Positions 22,188-31,590 of a stretch of DNA of 64,000 bases are shown in pieces. This stretch comes from Brenneria alni (lineage in GTDB: Bacteria; Pseudomonadota; Gammaproteobacteria; Enterobacterales; Enterobacteriaceae): the NCBI RefSeq assembly GCF_003666245.1, contig NZ_MJLZ01000005.1:56992-120991 (forward strand), read 5' to 3'. Positions within the stretch are counted from its first letter, which is position 1; every line of letters begins with the position of its first letter. Both the position numbers and the translations under genes were made by a program. Below the pieces are notes generated by a model, which was not told the origin of the DNA, did no database searches, and saw nothing but the letters and a program-made list of their open reading frames with translations.

Positions 22188-22383
22188 GCAGAGAATAATA
22201 AAGTCCCCACCTTTTTATATGGCGTGGCCAGTTCAAGGTAATTATCGGTTTTGGCTATGAAGCAGCCACCTGTTCCGTGGTGATGATGAATGCGGACATA
22301 TGCCGCAGGAAAAGCATTCGCCCTGTTATTCTCACTACAGAGGAGGGTTGTTTTGCGCTATACCGCGTGAAGGGAGGATGGCG

Positions 22384-22425
22384 GTCTTTCTCCCGCTCAG
22401 GCCAAATACCGGAGGGGAGAAAGAC
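22384..22425. terminator. 11-bp hairpin between ycfJ and the candidate effector
   Basis: GTCTTTCTCCC (22384-22394) pairs perfectly with 22415-22425 across a 20-base loop. No T-run is present on either side. It lies 27 bases after the ycfJ stop and may stabilise or weakly end that transcript. Confidence 0.4.
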
Positions 22426-22451
22426 AAACGTTAAGACGATGGAGTTATCAA

Positions 22452-22991
22452 TCAGCTCTGTTGATTAAGAATCAACTGACCATTTCTATCCACCGGAATT
22501 TGTGTTCCAGGATCGCGATCCATACGGATTTTTCCCTGCTGATCGCCAATTTGGTAGGTGACGTCATAACCCAATACTTTCTGCGACTTGTCGTACACCG
22601 TCTGACAACGCTGCTGTGTCGTGGTGTAAGTATCGTTTTCCTGCATACCGCCTTGTACCTTATTGCCGGCATACCCCCCCGCTAAAGCACCGGCGACCGT
22701 CGCCACATCCTTGCCGCGTCCACCGCCGAACTGGTGGCCCAGCACGCCACCGGCCACCGCCCCCAGCACCGATCCAGTGATTTTATGTTCATCCTGAACC
22801 GGGCGACGATTAGTGACAGTAACGTTACGGCACTCCTGACGAGGGGTTTTAACCGTTTCTTTTATTGGTGTTGCTGTAAGCACCTGCGCAAACTGCGGTT
22901 TAGATGAAAAAACGTCCATGCTCGCCACAGTCGCCACACCCAACGCCGCAGCCACACCGATACCAACACCCGCTAACATTGATTTGTTCAC
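22452..22991 (-). CDS. ycfJ: YcfJ, glycine-zipper envelope protein
   Basis: Member of the YcfJ family, of unclear exact role; it is reported in envelope- and biofilm-related contexts and carries a glycine-zipper domain. Seen: 179 residues (E. coli 179), an N-terminal hydrophobic segment, TPRQECRNVTV and QQRCQTVYD, and a Gly-rich zipper with GSVLGAVAGGVLGHQFGGG and AGALAGGYAGN. The GTG start at 22991 has GGAGG 7 bases upstream and matches the E. coli N-terminus (VNKSMLAG). It follows ndh, as in E. coli. Confidence 0.92.
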   Translation of the reverse strand: MNKSMLAGVGIGVAAALGVATVASMDVFSSKPQFAQVLTATPIKETVKTPRQECRNVTVTNRRPVQDEHKITGSVLGAVAGGVLGHQFGGGRGKDVATVAGALAGGYAGNKVQGGMQENDTYTTTQQRCQTVYDKSQKVLGYDVTYQIGDQQGKIRMDRDPGTQIPVDRNGQLILNQQS

Positions 22992-23338
22992 AGGATACCT
23001 CCCGAATGTTTTCCCACGCATTCCCCATCTGCGATACCGCGTTGATCAGGACTCACATCAACGGGTGGATCCGATGGCTTCTCCTGAATACCAGGTATTC
23101 ACGATGTGCGACGTGCGTGCTACGTCGCCAATTAACAGTGAAAAGTCTGCACAATGTCGATGACCCTCGCAATAAGACTAATTAACCAAATATGTCATTC
23201 TGATAACAAAAAATCATCATTTGAGAATTATCTTAACAGGAACGGCTAATAAGCGATATTTTCTACTGGCTGGAGAGCTGATAGGCAGTGCGGAATAAAA
23301 GCGCCTGTGCAGGGACAGGCGGTGGAGAAATCACAGTG
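22992..23338. other. ycfJ-ndh intergenic region
   Basis: This 347-base gap holds the ycfJ promoter region and the ndh terminator (23296-23321). Short ORFs on the plus strand (22904-23185, 22918-23163) have no ribosome-binding site or recognisable product. No other gene or repeat is seen. Confidence 0.6.
23296..23321 (-). terminator. intrinsic terminator of ndh
   Basis: On the minus strand CGCCTGT pairs with ACAGGCG (23302-23321) and is followed by CTTTTATT. It lies 18 bases after the ndh stop. Confidence 0.8.
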
Positions 23339-24643
23339 TCAGTGCAATTTAAGACGAGGACGAATAACCCGGTTGATACCGCCAACCAACATCATCAGAC
23401 CCGTTTTCACATAGCCATGCAGTGCAATCTGGTGCATACGGTACAGCGAAATGTAGACAATACGGGCAATGCGCCCTTCAACCATCACGGAGCCACGCAT
23501 CAGATTGCCCATCAGGCTGCCAACCGTACTGAATTTAGACAGCGAAACCAGTGAACCATGATCTTTATACACATAGGGTTTCAGCGTCTGTCCACTCAAT
23601 AACGCCAATATGTTCTTATGGCAACGTGACGCCATCTGGTGAGCAGCCTGCGCACGCGGCGGTACAAAACCACCGCCTTCCTGCGCACAGGAAGCACAGT
23701 CGCCAATGGCAAAAATATTGGCATCGCGCGTCGTCTGCAAGGTAGGCTCAACGACTAACTGATTAATACGGTTGGTTTCCAGACCGGCAATATCTTTCAT
23801 GGCGTCCGGCGCTTTAATTCCGGCGGCCCACACCATCAGATCTGCATCAATAAACTCGCCATCTTTAGTATTTAGTCCACCTGGTTCAGCGCTGGTTACC
23901 ATCGTTTTCGTTAAGACCCTGACGCCGATATTCGTCAGCTCCTGGTGCGCAGCCGCAGAAATGCGCGGTGGCAATGCAGGCAAAATACGTTCACCGGCTT
24001 CCACCAGCGTCACATTCAGCGTGTCTTTATCCAGGCCGTCAAAACCATAGCTGTGCAGTTGCTTCACCGCGTTATGCAGTTCCGCCGAGAGTTCAACCCC
24101 GGTGGCACCACCGCCCACAATAGCAATATTTACCCGCTCTTTTTCATCCGTATTGGCCGTGAATTTCAGGAACAGATTCAGCATTTCATTATGGAAACGT
24201 CGCGCCTGTTTCGGGTTATCCAGGAAAATACAGTGATCTTTTACCCCTGGCGTACCGAAGTCATTGGAGGTACTGCCTAATGCAATGACCAGAATGTCAT
24301 AAGGGATTTTACGGGCTGCAACCAACCGTTCACCCTGTTCGTCACAGATTTCAGCCAGTTGAATATGCTGCTGCTCACGGTTGATATCCGTCAGCATTCC
24401 CAGTTGAAACTGGAAATAATGATTACGGGCATGAGCCAGATAGCTCAATGCATCCATATCGTCATCCAGCGATCCGGTTGCAACTTCATGCAGCAACGGC
24501 TTCCACAGATGACTGTGATTGCGATCCACCAGCGTAACTTCCGCTTTTTTCTTACGACCTAACGTGTGACCCAGACTGGTTGCCAGTTCGAGTCCACCGG
24601 CTCCCCCGCCGACAATAACGATTTTTTTGGTTGGCAATGTCAA
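23339..24643 (-). CDS. ndh: NADH dehydrogenase II (non-proton-pumping)
   Basis: Peripheral membrane flavoprotein that oxidises NADH and reduces ubiquinone without pumping protons. Seen: 434 residues (E. coli 434), an FAD-binding start [20 protein letters not shown], an NADH-binding Rossmann motif [28 protein letters not shown], and an amphipathic C-terminal region expected to hold it on the membrane. An FNR site lies 135 bases upstream, consistent with the anaerobic repression known for E. coli ndh. Confidence 0.96.
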   Translation of the reverse strand: MTLPTKKIVIVGGGAGGLELATSLGHTLGRKKKAEVTLVDRNHSHLWKPLLHEVATGSLDDDMDALSYLAHARNHYFQFQLGMLTDINREQQHIQLAEICDEQGERLVAARKIPYDILVIALGSTSNDFGTPGVKDHCIFLDNPKQARRFHNEMLNLFLKFTANTDEKERVNIAIVGGGATGVELSAELHNAVKQLHSYGFDGLDKDTLNVTLVEAGERILPALPPRISAAAHQELTNIGVRVLTKTMVTSAEPGGLNTKDGEFIDADLMVWAAGIKAPDAMKDIAGLETNRINQLVVEPTLQTTRDANIFAIGDCASCAQEGGGFVPPRAQAAHQMASRCHKNILALLSGQTLKPYVYKDHGSLVSLSKFSTVGSLMGNLMRGSVMVEGRIARIVYISLYRMHQIALHGYVKTGLMMLVGGINRVIRPRLKLH

Positions 24644-24777
24644 AATGACCCCCTAAATTGTGACCCAATAGTTACCAAAAAGTAAAAAATAATATCTTTA
24701 ATTACATATGGTTAACGTAAATTAAATTCAATATCTACGGCAAGAATAGCATGTCAGGTCATTTGGTCATACCAAAA

Positions 24778-24791
24778 TTGATATATATCAA
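24778..24791 (-). promoter_or_regulatory. FNR box upstream of ndh
   Basis: TTGATATATATCAA is a perfect match to the FNR consensus TTGAT-N4-ATCAA. It lies about 135 bases before the ndh start. E. coli ndh is repressed by FNR under anaerobiosis. Confidence 0.8.
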
Positions 24792-24915
24792 TTTATTTTC
24801 AGTTTGCCGATTTGACTGTCTGACATTTCATTTATATCTGAGTTAGTTAGCGGGTTTTTGACTGGGCAGTTACGTGACAACGTCACTGAAAAAGCAGAAA
24901 ATAGCAGATTGACGT

Positions 24916-25458
24916 TTAGCCCAGCGTTTTAAATGCTTTTATGCGTTGCAGGTGGGGAGAGATATTTTTGAATTTATGCGTCTGGATATCATCCCAGACA
25001 ATTTCATAATAGTTAGCCAACGCCTGCGCACTGCGCTGACTATCGAGCATTTCATCCTCGCGGGATAACACAACCAGGCACCGATCACGATTTTTCTCAC
25101 GAAAATTGTCGACGCATTTGGTTGCAATATCCAAATATTCTTCAGGGCGATCGATTTTACCGACCATATTTTCCTGCGGGTAAAGGTTGGGATTGAAAAT
25201 CACCTGTCGTACCCCACACAGAAAACCTATCCGTTCAGCCCAGAAACCGCCAAGCCCGACACCACATATCAGCGGACGTTCGTCATCAACCTGCTGAATT
25301 ATTTTATCTACCTGCTTCAATAGGTGTTGCATATCATGACGCGGATGGAGGGTGCTGTAGCTCAATAACCGGACGTCATCATCGATGAATTCAAGCTGCA
25401 ACACTTTCTCATGGTTACCGGGACTGGTCGAATCAAAACCATGTAAGTAGATAATCAT
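24916..25458 (-). CDS. ycfP: YcfP, alpha/beta-hydrolase-like protein (UPF0227)
   Basis: Conserved enterobacterial protein with an esterase-type fold and no established substrate. Seen: 180 residues (same as E. coli), the start [19 protein letters not shown], with HGF typical of alpha/beta-hydrolases, and [14 protein letters not shown], where the usual nucleophile elbow Ser is replaced (GVGLGG rather than GXSXG). The C-terminal [17 protein letters not shown] contains a His in the expected place. The start at 25458 is chosen for length. It is 56 bases from nagZ and likely co-transcribed with it. Confidence 0.93.
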   Translation of the reverse strand: MIIYLHGFDSTSPGNHEKVLQLEFIDDDVRLLSYSTLHPRHDMQHLLKQVDKIIQQVDDERPLICGVGLGGFWAERIGFLCGVRQVIFNPNLYPQENMVGKIDRPEEYLDIATKCVDNFREKNRDRCLVVLSREDEMLDSQRSAQALANYYEIVWDDIQTHKFKNISPHLQRIKAFKTLG

Positions 25459-25514
25459 CTGTATCCTCACCCCTGTTTTTGATACACCGTATCGCATACG
25501 GTGTACCGGAGAAC

Positions 25515-26543
25515 CTATTTCCCGCTGTCTTTCTGCCCTTGCCAGCGCTCACTGAGCGTCGTAAGCGCCTGATTAGCCTGCTTCCAACGTGGCGAATCCA
25601 ACAACTGCCGACGGGAGAATGAACCCTGATGATATAAGCTGGTCAATTGTTCCGCTTTGACCGGGGACAGGTTATCCAAAACGCTTACCGCGCCGTCCCG
25701 GTGATTACAAACCAGAATCATGTCACACCCCGCATCCAGCGATGCCTGCGCCCGCTCTGGATAGCCGCCCATCACCGCCGCGCCTTCCATAGACAGATCA
25801 TCTGAAAAGATGATGCCATTGAAGCCCAATTCCTGCCGCAGTATCTGCTTTAGCCAGAACGGCGACCCACTGGCCGGACGGGGATCGACTTCGGTATAGA
25901 TCACATGGGCGGGCATAACCGCATCCAACTGCTGTTGCTGAATCAATTCTCTGAATATCAGCATATCATGGGCGCGGATTTCATCCAGCGACCGGGGATC
26001 GTGCGGCGTCTCTTTATGTGAGTCTGCGCTGACCGCGCCATGACCGGGGAAATGTTTACCTGTCGCTTTCATTCCGGCGCTGTGCATTCCGGTAATGAAA
26101 TGTTGGGCTATCATTAATGCTTTCTCAGGCTGTGCGTGGAATGATCGCTCGCCTATCGCGGCACTTTGGTGGCCAATATCCAACACCGGGGCAAAACTGA
26201 TATCAATATCCATCGAGATCATTTCCGCCGCCATCACCCAACCAGCCTCTTGCGCCAAACGGCATGCTTCAGGTTCGGCATTCAACGCGGCAAACGCCTG
26301 TGCAGCCGGCAAGCGGGTAAACCCTTCACGGAAACGCTGAACTCGCCCGCCTTCCTGATCGACCGCCACAACCAAACGCTCGCCTGATGCTGCTCGCATC
26401 TGGCGCACCAGTTCGCGCAACTGTTGCGTATCATGAAAATTCCGGGTGAATAAAATGACCCCGCCGACCAGCGGGTGGGCTAACACTTCTCGATCTTCTG
26501 CATCCAGCTCATAGCTGGCAACATCTAACATTACCGGGCCCAC
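25515..26543 (-). CDS. nagZ: beta-N-acetylhexosaminidase NagZ
   Basis: Cytoplasmic GH3 enzyme that removes GlcNAc from anhydro-muropeptides in cell-wall recycling, so influencing AmpC induction where an AmpR system exists. Seen: 342 residues (E. coli 341), [17 protein letters not shown], the catalytic-loop motif [14 protein letters not shown] with the general acid/base His, and the nucleophile in [10 protein letters not shown]. The start is GTG at 26543 with GAGG upstream. It makes the GlcNAc used by NagK (13339). Confidence 0.96.
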   Translation of the reverse strand: MGPVMLDVASYELDAEDREVLAHPLVGGVILFTRNFHDTQQLRELVRQMRAASGERLVVAVDQEGGRVQRFREGFTRLPAAQAFAALNAEPEACRLAQEAGWVMAAEMISMDIDISFAPVLDIGHQSAAIGERSFHAQPEKALMIAQHFITGMHSAGMKATGKHFPGHGAVSADSHKETPHDPRSLDEIRAHDMLIFRELIQQQQLDAVMPAHVIYTEVDPRPASGSPFWLKQILRQELGFNGIIFSDDLSMEGAAVMGGYPERAQASLDAGCDMILVCNHRDGAVSVLDNLSPVKAEQLTSLYHQGSFSRRQLLDSPRWKQANQALTTLSERWQGQKDSGK

Positions 26544-26609
26544 GCAAACCTCATTCGTTACTTAATGTTATTGATACGTTTTCCTGACTCTGTACTAACG
26601 CAAATACCC

Positions 26610-27467
26610 TCATTCCCCTACACCCAACTGCTGACGCAGCGGCGCCAGCGCTTGTAGAAATCTGTCCTGTTTTGTCTGCTGCCAGCGTATTTCGTACCAC
26701 ATCAACACCAGATAATCGACCCACGGCAGCCACTGCGTCACATGCTGTTGCAGGCCTGCGACGGAAAAGCCCGGACGCTGCTGCTGATAAGTTTGTAACA
26801 AGCGTAACTGCATTTCAGTATCCAGCTTATTGGCGCGAATAATAAACGCCATCTCCAGCGCAATATCGCCATCCGCCGCGTATTCCCAATCAATAAGCAT
26901 CATCTTTTCATCTGTCAGCAGCAGGTTTTCCGCATGAACATCCAGATGCAGCGGCGCATAGGCCAGTATTTTGGGTAACCTCTGACGTTGAAAGTGCTGA
27001 TGGAGCCGTAACAATGATGGCGAACGACGACGGTTGTCCATCTGTTGCCAATAACGGGCAAACAACGGCTTCAACGCCAACGGGTAACCGCTGCATGGTC
27101 GTTGATGAAGATGGGCAAGACAACGGGCCAGTTCGCCGTCACTCAACGCGTCAGAAAACTCCGCCGCCGTTGCCACACGTCCCGACACCCACTCGACAAT
27201 CAACCAGCCGCTGTCCCACAGTAACGGACGTGGCCCCAGCCCAGCCATCTGCCGTAACAGACGAAACTCCCGCTGACGATCGGTGCCCGCCAGACGCCCA
27301 GCCGCGGACTGCGGTCGCGCCAGGGCGTCGAATCCCGGTGCGCTGATCCGCCAGCTTTCACTACTTAATCCGCTAATAAGGGAAAAATGAAAACCGGCGG
27401 ACTCTGCCGCCGGAAAGTGCTTACTGATAATGTCGGTAAGCTGTTGTTTAATGTTGTACCGCACCAT
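26610..27467 (-). CDS. thiK: thiamine kinase ThiK
   Basis: Salvage kinase that phosphorylates thiamine to thiamine monophosphate; aminoglycoside-phosphotransferase/choline-kinase fold. Seen: about 285 residues, the catalytic loop HLDVHAENLLLTDE and the metal-binding LIDWEYAADGDIALE. The start at 27467 overlaps the lpoB stop by 20 bases, the same arrangement as E. coli ycfN-ycfM. The N-terminal ATP-binding part is poorly conserved, which is normal for this family. Confidence 0.88.
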   Translation of the reverse strand: MVRYNIKQQLTDIISKHFPAAESAGFHFSLISGLSSESWRISAPGFDALARPQSAAGRLAGTDRQREFRLLRQMAGLGPRPLLWDSGWLIVEWVSGRVATAAEFSDALSDGELARCLAHLHQRPCSGYPLALKPLFARYWQQMDNRRRSPSLLRLHQHFQRQRLPKILAYAPLHLDVHAENLLLTDEKMMLIDWEYAADGDIALEMAFIIRANKLDTEMQLRLLQTYQQQRPGFSVAGLQQHVTQWLPWVDYLVLMWYEIRWQQTKQDRFLQALAPLRQQLGVGE

Positions 27468-28029
27468 TACCCGACCACACAATTTCCCCGGTCTGAACCA
27501 ACATCAACTGCATATCCAGTACCGGTGATTTCACATCGCCGCTTACATCGCTGTACAGTACATACTGTGCGCTGACATAGCGGGCTAACCCAATTGCCTT
27601 GCTGCGCGAACCCAGGCTGTCGTCAACCGACAGTCCCAGCGTTTGTTTAGCCGCAGCCATCTGTTCACGCGGCACCAACGTAAAAGCCCGACTGGCCGAC
27701 AGCGCGTTGTACAGTGCACTATTGGCCTTCGCCGTCGGCAATGCCCCATTGGTATTATTTTTTACGCTATCCAGCAACAGGATACTGCCCGGCGTTACCC
27801 CTTCGGCTTTCAACATTTGAGCAACCAACGGATTAATGGTGGCATCCCAATTCAGCGTTAGAATTTTAGGCGGCGGTGGAACCTGTTCCCCCGGCGGTGG
27901 CGTTGGCGTTGCCGGAACCTGGGGTTCTACCGGTTCAATCGTCACAGGCGGTTCAGTAGGTTCTGGCGGTCGACTTGGACACCCTGTCAGCACCAACGCT
28001 GCCAGCACCACCCATAGATACTTTTTCAT
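27448..28029 (-). CDS. lpoB: outer-membrane lipoprotein LpoB, activator of PBP1b
   Basis: Outer-membrane lipoprotein that reaches through peptidoglycan to stimulate the synthase PBP1b. Seen: 193 residues, lipoprotein signal with VLTGC (Cys17), a long Pro-rich disordered linker (about 18-55, PPEPTEPP and PATPTPPPGE), then the globular domain that contacts the UB2H domain of PBP1b. It is preceded by ycfL and followed by thiK, as in E. coli. Confidence 0.94.
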   Translation of the reverse strand: MKKYLWVVLAALVLTGCPSRPPEPTEPPVTIEPVEPQVPATPTPPPGEQVPPPPKILTLNWDATINPLVAQMLKAEGVTPGSILLLDSVKNNTNGALPTAKANSALYNALSASRAFTLVPREQMAAAKQTLGLSVDDSLGSRSKAIGLARYVSAQYVLYSDVSGDVKSPVLDMQLMLVQTGEIVWSGNGAVQH

Positions 28030-28050
28030 GTTTCCTCTCTCAACACACCA

Positions 28051-28422
28051 TTATAAAAATAGATGAAGGCGAACCTGACGCGCATCAGGATTGCCGCGCG
28101 TTGAAAAAACGCTGACGTCCGTCTGAGGTGGGATCACAATGGTTTGTGCTTCTTCATAAGGTAATACATCCAGTCCACTGCCGTCATACCAATAGAAACG
28201 ATAATGTACGCTGACAGGCTGTCTCGTATTGTTACTGATAACAGAGGACGCGCGTTTTTTATCGTTTAGTGTATCCAGTGAAGGATTACCAGCCGTAATA
28301 CCTGCAGACAGCAGCGGCGCATCCAGCACCAGGGTTTGCCGCTGATTGATGGTAAGCACCGTGGGTGCGCTGCATCCGGCCAGCACAAACGTGATCAACA
28401 ACACGGACAGATATTGATTCAT
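28051..28422 (-). CDS. ycfL: YcfL family lipoprotein
   Basis: Small conserved envelope lipoprotein of unknown function. Seen: 123 residues (E. coli 125), lipobox LAGC with Cys17, and a beta-rich C-terminal domain. Its place between hinT and lpoB in a compact minus-strand operon is conserved. A link to peptidoglycan synthesis through LpoB is only suggested by location. Confidence 0.9.
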   Translation of the reverse strand: MNQYLSVLLITFVLAGCSAPTVLTINQRQTLVLDAPLLSAGITAGNPSLDTLNDKKRASSVISNNTRQPVSVHYRFYWYDGSGLDVLPYEEAQTIVIPPQTDVSVFSTRGNPDARQVRLHLFL

Positions 28423-28426
28423 CAGA

Positions 28427-28780
28427 TTATGCCTGAAAGCCCAAAGGCCCTAATACGTGGCCGCCAAGCAAGTGCATGTGGATATGATAAACTTCCTGCC
28501 CGCCATGCCGGTTACAATTGATAATCAGTCGATAGCCATCGTCAGCAATACCTTCCTGTTGGGCAATTTTCCCGGCAACCGTAATCATCCGCCCCAGAGC
28601 GGCTTCATGCTCAGAGGTCGTATCATTAACAGTAGGAATCAATATGTTAGGTACGATCAGAATATGTATTGGCGTACGTGGCGTAATATCTCGAAAGGCT
28701 GTTACCAGTTCATCCTGGTAAACGATGTCGGCAGGAATTTCCCGGCGGATAATTTTACTAAAAATGGTTTCTTCAGCCAT
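28427..28780 (-). CDS. hinT: HIT-family purine nucleoside phosphoramidase HinT
   Basis: Hydrolyses adenosine phosphoramidates and aminoacyl-adenylates. Seen: 117 residues (E. coli 119), start [20 protein letters not shown], and the HIT motif [10 protein letters not shown] with the catalytic middle His. The C-terminal tail is short and diverges from E. coli ([11 protein letters not shown] instead of a GRPLGPML-type end). The start at 28780 matches E. coli; the 25-residue extension is discarded. In E. coli the fhuE receptor gene lies between hinT and ptsG; it is absent here. Confidence 0.95.
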   Translation of the reverse strand: MAEETIFSKIIRREIPADIVYQDELVTAFRDITPRTPIHILIVPNILIPTVNDTTSEHEAALGRMITVAGKIAQQEGIADDGYRLIINCNRHGGQEVYHIHMHLLGGHVLGPLGFQA

Positions 28781-28961
28781 GATTGATTTCCTTTTAAAAC
28801 AAGCGCGGATCAAAGTCGTGTATGCAGTATGAGTGACATATTCCGTTTCTTTCAACCATTACTGAATGATACTCGCTTATTGTACGTATAAAAAAGCCGG
28901 GCGCATTTTGCAACATCGCTTGCAGCGGCACGTAAGGTGCCGGGGTAGGAAAATCTGCTAT

Positions 28962-28983
28962 AAAAAAAGGGGCTTCCGCCCCT
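28962..28983 (-). terminator. intrinsic terminator of ptsG
   Basis: On the minus strand AGGGGC and GCCCCT close a tight TTCC-type loop and are followed by seven T. It lies about 42 bases after the ptsG stop. Confidence 0.9.
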
Positions 28984-28988
28984 CAGAT

Positions 28989-29024
28989 CATTGACAAAGT
29001 TCTTTATTAGGGAAAGCGTACCGA
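28989..29024. repeat. miniature repeat, fragment B
   Basis: This 36-base stretch abutting the ptsG stop carries TTGACAAAGT then TTATTAGGGA and AGCGTACCGA, matching one end of the element seen at 42190 and, in reverse, 12061 and 55184. The rest of the element is missing, so this is a truncated copy between ptsG and its terminator. Confidence 0.6.
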
Positions 29025-30458
29025 TCAGTGATTACGGATATAGTCGTCCATATCGGTTTTCAGGTTATCAGACTTAGTACCAAAAATTGCCTGAACACCG
29101 GAACCGGCGACAACCACACCAGCAGCGCCCAACTGTTTCAAACCAGCCTGATCGACTTTTGATACGTCACCCACGCTGACACGCAGACGGGTGATGCACG
29201 CATCCAGATTGGTGATGTTTTCTTTACCGCCAAATGCGTTAACCAGCGCGGCAGCCATCTCAGAACTTCCCTGAGTAACCTGTTCAGTGGAAGAATCTTC
29301 ACGCCCAGGGGTTTTCAGGTTCAGCTTGGTAATCAAAACGCGGAACACAGTATAGTAAATCACCGCATAACCCAGACCCACGATCGGGAACAGCCATAGA
29401 TTGCTGCCGTTTCCACTCAGTACGATGAAGTCAATCAAACCATGAGAGAAACTGGTGCCATCACGCATATCCAGCAGGATACAGATCGGGAACGCCAGAC
29501 CAGCGAGAATCGCATGAATGACATACAGGATCGGCGCCACAAACAGGAAGGAGAACTCAATAGGTTCGGTAATCCCGGTAAGGAAAGAGGTCAGTGCCGC
29601 CGAAATCATGATACCGCCCACTTTGGCGCGATTTTCTGGTTTAGCGGAGTGCCAGATGGCGATAGCCGCCGCAGGCAGGCCGTACATTTTGAACAGAAAG
29701 CCACCAGACAATTTACCCGCAGTCGGGTCACCGGCCATATAACGGGGAATATCACCGTGGAACACCTGACCGGCAGCATTGGTGAACTCACCAATTTGCA
29801 TCTGGAAAGGAACGTTCCAGATATGGTGAAGACCAAAAGGCACCAGAGAACGTTCAACCAGACCATACAGACCGAATGCCAACACCGGATTTTGATAAGC
29901 TCCCCATTGAGAGAACGCCTGAATCGCCCGCCCGACCGGTGGCCAGATAAATGACAGAACAATCCCCAGGATAATTGCAACCAGCCCGGAAATGATCGGC
30001 ACAAAGCGTTTGCCAGCGAAGAAGCCGAGGTATTCTGGAAGCTGGATACGATAAAAGCGGTTAAACATATAAGCCGCTACTGAACCCGCTATAATACCGC
30101 CTAATACACCGGTATCCGCAAGGTGCTGCGCTTCAATCTCCGCTGCCGGCAAATGCAGAACCAGTGGAGCAACCACCGCCATGGTTTTCACCATAATGCC
30201 ATAAGCTACAACAGCGGCCAGTGCAGATACACCATCGTTATTGGTAAAACCCAAAGCCACGCCGATGGCGAAAATCAACGGCATATTGGCAAAAACAGAT
30301 CCACCGGCTTCCGCCATGACATGGGAAACAACCTCGGGTAACCAGCTAAAATTTGCCGCCCCGACGCCCAGCAGAATACCTGCAATAGGCAGTACGGATA
30401 CCGGCAGCATCAGCGACTTACCTACTTTTTGCAGGTTTGCGAATGCATTTTTGAACAT
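29025..30458 (-). CDS. ptsG: PTS glucose permease EIICB-Glc
   Basis: Inner-membrane glucose transporter that phosphorylates glucose during uptake and controls catabolite repression through EIIA-Glc. Seen: 477 residues (same as E. coli), an EIIC part with about ten helices, [15 protein letters not shown], and the EIIB domain with phosphorylated Cys421 in [11 protein letters not shown]. The upstream region keeps E. coli-like control sites: SgrS pairing site, Mlc operator and CRP site. Downstream is a strong terminator. Confidence 0.97.
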   Translation of the reverse strand: MFKNAFANLQKVGKSLMLPVSVLPIAGILLGVGAANFSWLPEVVSHVMAEAGGSVFANMPLIFAIGVALGFTNNDGVSALAAVVAYGIMVKTMAVVAPLVLHLPAAEIEAQHLADTGVLGGIIAGSVAAYMFNRFYRIQLPEYLGFFAGKRFVPIISGLVAIILGIVLSFIWPPVGRAIQAFSQWGAYQNPVLAFGLYGLVERSLVPFGLHHIWNVPFQMQIGEFTNAAGQVFHGDIPRYMAGDPTAGKLSGGFLFKMYGLPAAAIAIWHSAKPENRAKVGGIMISAALTSFLTGITEPIEFSFLFVAPILYVIHAILAGLAFPICILLDMRDGTSFSHGLIDFIVLSGNGSNLWLFPIVGLGYAVIYYTVFRVLITKLNLKTPGREDSSTEQVTQGSSEMAAALVNAFGGKENITNLDACITRLRVSVGDVSKVDQAGLKQLGAAGVVVAGSGVQAIFGTKSDNLKTDMDDYIRNH

Positions 30459-30464
30459 AATTGA

Positions 30465-30478
30465 GTGTGCTCCTGAGT
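30465..30478 (-). promoter_or_regulatory. SgrS small-RNA target in the ptsG leader
   Basis: The minus strand reads ACTCAGGAGCACAC just before the ptsG start, overlapping its ribosome-binding site. The E. coli ptsG leader has nearly the same sequence, which pairs with SgrS to block translation under glucose-phosphate stress. The sgrS gene itself is not in the window. Confidence 0.7.
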
Positions 30479-30560
30479 AATAGTGCTTTTACTTCTGATA
30501 TTTCATGTGCGCAAAGGTGGGGAGAAAACCCTTTACAGTTGAGGATGTCTTAGCACCCTT

Positions 30561-30585
30561 ATAATTTTTACGCAGAGTAAAATAA
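30561..30585 (-). promoter_or_regulatory. Mlc operator upstream of ptsG
   Basis: The minus strand reads TTATTTTACTCTGCGTAAAA, very close to the E. coli ptsG Mlc site. It lies about 100-125 bases before the start codon. It predicts glucose-inducible relief of repression. Confidence 0.7.
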
Positions 30586-30596
30586 ATAGCGCGATC

Positions 30597-30619
30597 AATG
30601 TTTGACTGCTATCACGTTT
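30597..30619 (-). promoter_or_regulatory. CRP site upstream of ptsG
   Basis: The minus strand holds CGTGATAGCAGTCAAACA, matching the main CRP site of E. coli ptsG and next to the Mlc operator, as in E. coli. The remainder of the 30459-30773 gap shows no gene. Confidence 0.7.
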
Positions 30620-30773
30620 CAATGAGCCAAACAGTCGAAACTGAGCATAAATTCAGCTTATTGGTGATATATCACTAAAAAATACCCATTCCCGGTGAGG
30701 AAAAACCAAACCAGGTTGTATATTCTTCGCCATTAATTACACAGCCCAAAAAAAACTCGGCTATTCTCAACCA

Positions 30774-31571
30774 CTATGACGCAGTGGTCAACCGTGCCGG
30801 ATCGATGTGGAACAATCGGGAGAAATTATCTGTCGTGGAAGCAGCCAAATTTTCCAGCGTTATGCCTTTCAGTACCGATAAATACTCGGCCACATCCCGG
30901 ACGTAGGCAGGCTGGTTTTCCTGCCCCCGAAAAGGAACAGGCGCCAGCCAGGGGGAATCCGTCTCAACCAGCATACGGTCCAGCGGCACATAACGGGCCA
31001 CATCACGTAATTCTTCCGCATTACGAAATGTGACAATGCCGGAAAATGAAATATAGAACCCCATATCCAACAGTGACTTTGCCGTGGCTAAATCTTCGGT
31101 AAAGCAATGCAGCACGCCGCCACACTTCTCTGCCCGCTCTTCTTTCAGAATAGCCAGCGTATCTTCTCGCGCACTCCGTGTGTGGACAATCACTGGCTTA
31201 TTCAGATCGTTGCCAATACGGATATGTTCACGAAAAGAGGACTGCTGCTGTACTTTTGTCTCTGCCTGATAGTGATAATCCAGCCCTGTTTCCCCCATCG
31301 CCACCACCTGGCTGGCCGCAGCCAGTTGACGCAACTCGGCGTAATCATAGGGCTCACCCTGATTTAGCGGATGAACACCACAGGAGAAAGCAACATTATC
31401 CCTGCAGCCAATCAGTTCGGTCATGGCTCGGAATCCGGGCAGCGTGGTAGCGACAGCCAGAATAAAACCGACGTCACGGCTTTTGGCTTTATCCAATACA
31501 TCAGAAACATCTTTATGTATTGACTGATAATCCAGCCCATCAAGATGACAGTGTGAATCAACTAACAACAT
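30774..31571 (-). CDS. ycfH: TatD-family metal-dependent hydrolase YcfH
   Basis: Amidohydrolase-fold nuclease/hydrolase of the TatD family; the natural substrate is not settled. Seen: 265 residues (same as E. coli), metal ligands in VDSHCHLDGLD, Glu in MGETGLDYHY, His in VIVHTRSA, His in LHCFTED and Asp in ETDSPWLAP. It is the last gene of the pabC-mltG-tmk-holB-ycfH run, 19 bases from holB, and precedes ptsG, as in E. coli. Confidence 0.95.
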   Translation of the reverse strand: MLLVDSHCHLDGLDYQSIHKDVSDVLDKAKSRDVGFILAVATTLPGFRAMTELIGCRDNVAFSCGVHPLNQGEPYDYAELRQLAAASQVVAMGETGLDYHYQAETKVQQQSSFREHIRIGNDLNKPVIVHTRSAREDTLAILKEERAEKCGGVLHCFTEDLATAKSLLDMGFYISFSGIVTFRNAEELRDVARYVPLDRMLVETDSPWLAPVPFRGQENQPAYVRDVAEYLSVLKGITLENLAASTTDNFSRLFHIDPARLTTAS

Positions 31572-31590
31572 GATATTTACTCGAAATTAA

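Noticed and set aside
22277..22468. 63-residue plus-strand ORF between ycfJ and the candidate effector
   Set aside because: It spans the hairpin at 22384-22425 and the end of ycfJ, has no ribosome-binding site and matches no family.
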